A stretch of 22,916 bases of DNA from Gyrodactylus bullatarudis (taxonomy: Eukaryota; Platyhelminthes; Monogenea; Gyrodactylidea; Gyrodactylidae), in assembly GCA_012064415.1 (NCBI GenBank), contig SSNU01000329.1, positions 1 through 22,916 of the forward strand, in the 5' to 3' direction. The notes below the pieces were generated by a model, which was given only the letters and a program-made list of their open reading frames with translations, searched no databases and had not been told where the DNA came from. A program made the position numbers and the translations under genes. Positions 17,089 to 22,916 of this stretch are shown here, piece by piece. Positions within the stretch are counted from its first letter, which is position 1; the number at the start of each line of letters is the position of its first letter.

Positions 17089-17908
17089 CGTTTATACATT
17101 GACAATATGGCTTCATACAATTAATTATGAAAAAGGGAAGCCAGCAGAATAAAAATGTACCTATAATTAATCCGAGGGTTATTGCCGCCTTGTGATCCTT
17201 GAGAACGTTTTTCTTCTTATTCAAGGAATCTCGTTCAATTCGTGTTGAGTTTTGATTGGTAAGATCCAAGGTATTACCAGGATTATGTAAAATTTGATCA
17301 CTGGTATTCTCTAGCTTTTTTATTTTTATCAAACTGGACCTGGCAAAGTTGAAGAGGACGTAATAAAAACTAATTAACAACATGGCTGGGAAGTAGAAAC
17401 TCATTAGGGAGGATGTTATTGCATAGAGTCCGTTCAACTCCATGGAACATGATATTCTTTCGTTTGTTAAACTTATATGATTTGTATGCAAATTCTGACT
17501 TATTGGAACATATGAAATAATAAATGAAATACACCAGGTTGCCAAAATAATCAAAATTATTCGACACTTTGTTAATTTTCTATCATATGATAAGGAATTT
17601 TTTATGTGCATATATCGATCGAAAGCAATTAATGTCATATTCCATATAGAAGTTGTACAACACATGATATCACTGGCTAAATAGATCCTACACAAAGAGC
17701 CTGGCATTTTATCAATCACTTTCATTCGATGAAGTATAGCTATTGGCATTACAATAGAGCCTAACAGTAGGTCAGCAAAGGCTAGTGATAAATAGAAGAA
17801 ATTGCTCCGATGTCTCAATTGGCGATCTGTTATTATGGCTATGATGACTAGGAGATTTCCAGATACTGACAAAACAGATATTAATATCATCATGCAATCG
17901 ATAAACAT
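17089..17908 (-). CDS. Class A aminergic GPCR, exon covering TM1-TM6
   Basis: This is a rhodopsin-like receptor of the biogenic amine group, acting in the plasma membrane through G proteins. Visible marks (residue numbers from the ATG): N18 in GN (1.50), D46 in LAFADLL (2.50), C73 and C154 for the disulfide, D80 (3.32), the amine-binding Asp, D97-R98-Y99, W125 (4.50), S166, S167 and S170 (5.42, 5.43, 5.46) before P174 (5.50), and CWLPFF (255-260) with N263 (6.55). The Ser triad and N6.55 favour a catecholamine-like ligand (dopamine D1-like, octopamine or adrenergic type), though a 5-HT7-like receptor is possible. The third loop is short (about 50 residues). The exon ends after N273 plus one base at GTGAGT, and TM7 and the tail are missing. 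The ATG leaves no extracellular N-terminus, and TAG lies four codons upstream within a possible acceptor (AAAAATAG), so an earlier exon is likely. Confidence 0.9.
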
Positions 17909-19947
17909 GATTGAAATGAGCTATTTTTGAATTTTAAAGTTCATTCTTTTCGTCAGTAAAAAAGCGTATTTTCCACTATTTTATTTCTAGTCTACAAGTT
18001 ATAGTGGCTATAGGAATTTCTATTCACCTAAAGAAGATATCCAATCAGAGACGAGATCGTAAATATGTAAGAAATTATTCTCTCTTTTTCATAAAATTTA
18101 GCCAATAATAAAAGTTACCCTAGATTATTGATGAGATGTATGACTGGGAAATCGTAGAATCAATTTTTACCTTGATTTTTATGAGTTTTTTCCAGAAAAA
18201 TTGTATAATAATTATTCAAATACTTAAATAAATGGTGCATTTTTGAAACCTATGTGTATTTTTCTAGATTTATTTCGAATTCTCTCTGTGTGCCAATAAT
18301 GCAGTTTCAAATTTTTATAAAATTATATTCTCTTTCTTGCAAGCAAATTTATCTGGAATTTCTTCTGTGCAGAACTAAACAGTTTCAATAGCAAAATTTA
18401 ACGACTACCTGGTGTAAGGCACGAAATTAAAAGACGAATTTTTGAGAATGATTTTAATTTTTACTATATAGAACGGGACAAAATAACTTGGGAATAAATG
18501 TTTAAAATTGTCATGACAACGTCTCAATGAATGATTAAAATTTGTTCAAAAACTAAATTTATCAATAGCTCTTATATTTTGGTTCACGAATTATATTGGA
18601 GATGAATCTCCTTGATAATGGCTTTAGAATGTTGAATTTTGATTTGCCCCAAGTAGTTTCAATTTCAAAATCGAAATACTCGGTCGAAAGTGTTTAAATA
18701 AAAAAATTAAATTGAATGCACAGGCCCGAATCTGATTTAGTGTTTTCTATTACTTTAACATTATTATTCAATTTTCTAATTATTTATTTTCTTAATTGTT
18801 TCTACATCAAAATATAATATGATCTTTTTTAATATCAATAACATTAATAACAAAATAAAAATTATCTCTTTATTTAAGAATCAATGAAATAGACTGTAAA
18901 ACAGTAGGTATATTTTCTAATTTTACACATTTCTATTTTTCGATTTCATACTTTTTGGTTTAGAAGAAAATTAGATATCAATCCTACTCATCTCTGTGCT
19001 GTTCAGAAGTTTGAAACATCTAAGGAAATCATTAATCTCAAATTCACATTCAATAATAAAACTTTCTCATTTAAATAAAAATAAAATTTTTGACTGTCTT
19101 TAAAATATCTTCTATAGAAAATGAAGATAAGTTTGCAAAACCCGTAACAGAAAACATTAGTGGCTGTCTAAAATCAATTTCCAGTTTTATCAGCCAACAT
19201 TTCATTTGTTAAAAATCATTTGAATTCCAGAGCTAACTTGTGAAGGGATTGACTTTGATGTAAGACAACTCTGACTCTCTGCTCTCTTGGTCCAGAGTTT
19301 AGACTCGAGATTCACATTTTGAAATTTTGTCCTGCAATCAAGATTAGAATCTATTACCAGAACATAACAAGATTTTGAAATAATGAGAATAATGCAAGAA
19401 TCAAAAACTCTAAATATTAGTGTTTTATAATTTTGCATAAATCTTATATCATTTAGTTTTATTATTTTACTCAGAATATTCATTCATTCCGATAAAAACA
19501 TCGTCTAATCCATTTTATTGGTCAGTTTCAGTTCTAGGTCAAGTAAACTTTTCTTGTTGCCATTTCTTGACGATCGGCAGAAATATTTTCACCATGTATA
19601 AAAGTAACTGAAGAAATAGTAGAAAGAAGTGCATTATTGCTCTAATTGAGGGATAATCAAATTCAAAGATAGCTGAAATATTTTTTACCACTTGTATTGG
19701 AAGGAAAGTATTTCCTTTCACACTTCTCATAATATACAGGAATATGAAGGATATTCAGAATATTCTCTTGAAGATTATATAATCCAATTATTTATTGTGA
19801 CTTTATAAAAATAAAACATTTTCAGGTAGATTTGTCTCATGAGAATATTTTAAATTGTTCATAGAAATGATTGTTGAATGACGAAGCTTTTAGATTATTT
19901 ATCAGATTTATAATACAAAATAAATCCTATTAATAGTCGTAAGACTA
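17909..19947. other. AT-rich stretch upstream of the GPCR exon, no recognisable gene
   Basis: This would contain the upstream intron or the 5' exon and promoter of the minus-strand GPCR gene. I cannot place an exon for the extracellular N-terminus. Minus-strand frames at 19202-19483 and 19539-19730 are open but show no domain and are within the length expected by chance at this base composition. Confidence 0.5.
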
Positions 19948-20423
19948 TCAGGTAATCGTGAAACTGTCAGGTTGTAACTTATGGCTAATTCCGCTGTGAA
20001 TTTTACACGGTAGGTTGCCTGGAACTTTCGACCGATAGTGTGACCTTTGCGTTAATTCGCAGAACCCTGGCCCCCCACGCCCTGGAGGTGACAACGTTGT
20101 TTATCGGGACAGGCGATAGCTGTTAGTTCTCCTTTCTGGAATTTCCAAGGATACAGTGTAGAGGTCACTGTCTAACTGGCCAAATTATTCGATTCCACGC
20201 AAAAAAGTAAACATGATTCTGCATCGTAACAAAAATGACTCTAAAATCATTTGAAAATTTCGACCCTAGAGCGCTCTATTGACCGTGGGTTTCTGCAATC
20301 CGATAGCACATTGAGTTGGCAAGCTGTTCAGATCGCAGTCTCATAATTATAATCCCAGCTAGCCTTATTATCGAGTAAAAAGTTTAACCAATCATTAGTC
20401 TTAAGAGTCTCAAGATTACCTGA
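19948..20423. repeat. GC-richer repeat with inverted ends
   Basis: TCAGGTAATCGTGAAACT (from 19948) is mirrored by a degenerate AGTCTCAAGATTACCTGA (ending 20423). The 476-bp interior is clearly more GC-rich than its surroundings (for example CCCTGGCCCCCCACGCCCTGG near 20066). Near its right side CGCAGTCTCATAAT (20335-20348) resembles the anticodon arm of an elongator tRNA-Met, with AGTTGGCAAGC upstream like a D arm. The T arm is not recognisable. It could be a tRNA-related SINE or a MITE. No target duplication is evident and there is no ORF. Confidence 0.4.
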
Positions 20424-22324
20424 TGAACGAATTGAGCTTTCTGTAAAAATCATAGACACTTAACTTCATTATTATCGAATGAAAGACATTGAAAAGATAA
20501 AATTGGAAACGCTAAAAGTTTTTTTTAACAATCTAATTTTTACTTTCTTATCAAAATAAAAGCAAAAAGATTTACAAAGATTGACTGGTAAATTTTGTTT
20601 TGATATATAAACAAATACGAAGTGATACTTGAGACGAAAACTTTCGTAAAGGAAATTACAGAAAAGCTAAACTTACTCCTCAATTCCACTTGAGAATTAT
20701 TTCACTAAGATAAGACATGACATTTTATCACTGATCAGTAATAAAATTATCATTGCCCTTTCAGATACTGTAGATAAATAGAAAAATCATTTTTTTTCCC
20801 TTATTCAAAATAAAAGATAATTCTAATTCTGAGTAGTTTACTTCCTTGATGATAGTTATGTAATACAAATTATTACCAAGGTACTAAAATTTTAACTATT
20901 TTAAGTAGAATTTATTATCAGTTACAAAATATTGTTACAATAAATATTACTGTTGTTTTAGTTACTCCATGATGTTTTGGTGTATTAGCCAATTTAAATA
21001 AAATTCCATCATAAATTCAAGGGCACTAAAATCAAATTTCGTATTATCCTATTATTTGAGGCCGTTTTAAGAGATAATTTTAATCTAGTCTCATTTTCTC
21101 CATCTATTCTCAGAAGAATTTAATGAAATAATTCAGAATTTGGAACTTGAAGGGTTATTTGTATAAGAATATAGTTCAATATCTTGCTTAGACTTTAGTC
21201 CTTAATCCAATGCTACACAGGCTTCAAATAATACCTAGAATTACATACATTGTTATCAAAGAGAGTTTATTCGTTTAAAGAGCGCAATTAGAATCAGAAA
21301 AAACTGCATTTATTATTGCTATTCTTTCATATAGTGAATTTTTGTTTAAATTAATTTGAATTTCATTATTACTGTATTTGGAAAAATTTTACTAAAACTG
21401 ATATTTAATTTTAAATATTTCATTTTTAACGATTTAGAATTGATTAAATTTAAAACTACACTTTTCTTATTATCATTATTATTTATCCACTAGCTATACT
21501 CGTATTTTGTGTCAAAAAAATTTTGTTCTACAAGATAACATTAAAGAATATATTTCCCAGAGAAACTTGAATCTTTTTTAGTACAATTTTGGATATTATT
21601 ACAATTGTCAATTTGACAAATTAAATTTATGTATTTTCAATGCGCAATAGAAATTTTTGACAAATTTCCAAAATTTACGAAAACAAATCTCTTTTTAAAA
21701 CTATGAGAGATTTTTCTAAAGATAATTGGATTAACGTCAGAATATCACATTGGTATGTTACTTACTAACTGGAATAAAGTCTAAAGCAAGAAAGGACTTA
21801 TGCAAGTTTTATACAATTTAAATCCATGTTTAGATCAATGATTTGTTTGAGTCATTCAAAAAGGGAAAGTACCATGTTGTAAATTTGATTCAGTTTAAAA
21901 TTTTATCGAGAATAGGAAATATACGAAAAGTCTTTTACACTCAACTTTTACCAACAAGTCACAATTGAATTTTTTCTGAAAGGTGATCCTGACACGAAAA
22001 AGGTCGAAGGCTTTTCCATAACTATATTTCGTAAGTTTGGTCTCTCTTTCTGGGATCACATTTTTTTAATTCAAATCTTTATGATGGGGGCCATTCTTCA
22101 AGCTTTTGCTGATTTCATAGTCATAAAAAAATTACCACGACGATAATGATGGTTTTCATTAAAATTAAACAAAAGTAGCTTCACTCGTTATAGCCTTTTT
22201 CGATGTTTCGGACCAGTCATAATCAGGTACTCTATGCAGTAATTGTAAGGAATAAAATTTGTTCGAACTGTCTCTTATTCACACAAGAAGTTACTCGAGT
22301 ATCTCAGTAGTACTAATACGTGCT
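20424..22324. other. AT-rich stretch without recognisable gene
   Basis: No known protein is visible. A 76-codon plus-strand frame without an early ATG (21916-22143) reads KGDPDTKKVEGF and SFWDH but matches no family I know. A degenerate hammerhead-like string lies on the minus strand at 22201-22228. A palindromic TTATCACTGATCAGTAATAA is at 20725-20744. Confidence 0.45.
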
Positions 22325-22432
22325 TCATTCTTTGGAAGCTGAAAATTCTTGAATCGATTTTAAATCATTTTGTGGGAAATATTGCCGAACTTCTTCAAAT
22401 ATATTAGATTCTGATTTTAATGAAAAATTCAT
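22325..22432 (-). pseudogene. ORF start downstream of module E
   Basis: ATG (complement of 22430-22432) follows the module after a short leader (TCCTCATA). The 35-codon frame begins MNFSLKSESNIFEEVRQYFP and ends at TGA. It is homologous to the frames after modules D (same length to the stop) and A (NIFAEIR). Whether the 35-codon length is a real leader peptide or the same chance decay in both copies cannot be told from two copies. Confidence 0.5.
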
Positions 22433-22442
22433 TATGAGGATT

Positions 22443-22508
22443 GGAAGACAAGTGAATAATTAGTAATAAAGCTTTTATTTCACCGGTCCCCCCGGCTAGA
22501 TATTTATA
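22443..22508 (-). pseudogene. Damaged TATA-ribozyme module E, catalytic core deleted
   Basis: On the minus strand TATAAATATCTAGCC matches the upstream part of module D (TATATATATCTAGCC). ACCGGTGAAATA and AAAGCTTTATTACTAATTAT match its downstream part, with stem III (ATAAA/TTTAT) and the 3' strand of stem I (ACTA, CACT) kept. The 5' strand of stem I and the whole CTGATGAG are replaced by GGGGGG, so cleavage is impossible. GTCTTCC (complement of 22443-22449) ends the module. The TATA box is complete. Confidence 0.6.
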
Positions 22509-22673
22509 CAAACTTATAAACAGAATTGGGATCCTCTAATAGGTTAAATCATTCCCCAGATTTAATAACAAGCCATTCTTCAGGAATGTAGCAGTTAGAT
22601 ATATATTTGTTGATGTAGTAACAGAAATGATAAACCTGATAGCAGATTAAAGGAATGGTTGGAATCCAGTCTA

Positions 22674-22916
22674 TTAATATTTTTTTGGATGATGAAAAAA
22701 TTGATTGATTGCAATATTGTCAACTGTCTGGGCCTCAGGATTCTGGGTTGAAGTGCAAATGGGTGGATCCTCGAGAATCTTAGCAACCCTTTGCAACTTT
22801 TTACGTTGTGTGAACCTTTTCTTGCCAGTGATGCCCAGTTTGGTTGCCAACTCCTTCTGCTTGCAAAGATCAGGCTTCAAATCTCTAATGTAGTGTGACT
22901 CAGCCTTGCAAAGGAC
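22674..22916 (-). CDS. 3' end of an unknown ORF with PIP-box-like C-terminus (cut by window edge)
   Basis: Eighty codons are open to the window edge on the minus strand, so the start lies outside. GC content is much higher than in the flanks. Visible features are a Lys/Arg-rich segment (TGKKRFTQRKKLQR), a Pro/Thr/Gln-rich linker and a C-terminus NIAINQFFHHPKKY. The last part fits I-x-x-F-F of a PCNA-interacting box with basic residues after it, the first Gln being Asn. The stop is 165 nt upstream of the TATA box of module E, the same order as at 950-1448. The internal sequences of the two ORF ends are not obviously alike. I do not recognise the family. It may be the intact end of the element to which the modules belong. 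Confidence 0.55.
   Translation of the reverse strand, partial: VLCKAESHYIRDLKPDLCKQKELATKLGITGKKRFTQRKKLQRVAKILEDPPICTSTQNPEAQTVDNIAINQFFHHPKKY

Noticed and set aside
19539..19730. 63-residue hydrophobic minus-strand ORF that could be a membrane exon
   Set aside because: Composition follows from T-rich DNA, and there are no conserved motifs or splice sites that stand out.
21916..22146. Open plus-strand frame of 76 codons with protein-like composition (KGDPDTKKVEGF, SFWDH)
   Set aside because: No early ATG, no family match, and open frames of this length are expected a few times by chance in AT-rich DNA of this size.
22201..22228. Minus-strand CTGATTATGACTGGTCCGAAACATCG-like hammerhead string (GAC-TG-GTC stem II then CGAAA)
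   Set aside because: The essential G8 of CUGAUGA is T, pairing at the base of stem II fails and no UH cleavage site with stem I partner is visible. At most a dead relic.
1..22916. CRISPR arrays, bacterial operons, riboswitches or rRNA genes
   Set aside because: No spaced direct repeats, no prokaryotic gene structure and no rRNA-like sequence were seen.

Overview
The window is AT-rich eukaryotic DNA, probably from a flatworm or another lophotrochozoan-like invertebrate. The evidence is: a GPCR exon ending in a consensus splice donor; Ty3/gypsy, piggyBac, hAT and KRBA2-like integrase remnants; and a tRNA-derived SINE that carries a hammerhead ribozyme (HHR), a combination known from schistosome S-alpha repeats. 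The taxon is an inference. Most of the window is decayed mobile DNA. The one convincing host gene is an aminergic-type GPCR exon on the minus strand (17089-17908).

Layout: 126-1651 is a fold-back repeat whose right arm was split by a second, inverted composite insertion (605-1598, 14-bp target duplication). That insertion carries two outward-facing copies of the 3' end of an unknown ORF, each followed by an HHR-like module. 3118-6642 is a broken Ty3/gypsy element (gag, protease, RT, RNase H, integrase) lacking its 3' end and recognisable LTRs. 6650-8050 is AT-rich repeat. 8066-8820 is a composite of three SINE pieces between 14-bp direct repeats; one piece keeps an HHR. 9982-10150 and 11953-12150 hold two more TATA-HHR-ORF-start modules, separated by a 1.3-kb fold-back repeat. 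12590-13093 is the frameshifted 3' part of a piggyBac transposase. 14545-14930 is a decayed KRBA2-like integrase tail. 15622-16356 is a non-autonomous hAT element with an 8-bp target duplication. After the GPCR exon, 19948-20423 is a GC-richer inverted-end repeat. At the right edge, on the minus strand, an ORF 3' end is followed by a fifth, damaged module.

The most interesting signal is a family of five related modules (A 1441-1604 +, B 604-677 -, C 9982-10150 +, D 11953-12150 +, E 22325-22508 -). In intact ones a TATA box lies about 18-26 nt before the CTGATGAG core. Stem I and stem III of a type I hammerhead can be drawn with different bases in different copies, stem II is reduced to almost nothing, and a short ORF start with a shared N-terminal pattern (NI[FI].E.R in A, D, E) follows. 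Where the upstream side is preserved (A, B, E) an ORF ends 130-165 nt before the TATA position with a PCNA-binding-like C-terminus (I..FF). The order ORF end - promoter/ribozyme - ORF start is what a tandem or pseudo-LTR retroelement, such as a Penelope-like element, would leave. No reverse transcriptase of that family lies in the window, so the class remains open.
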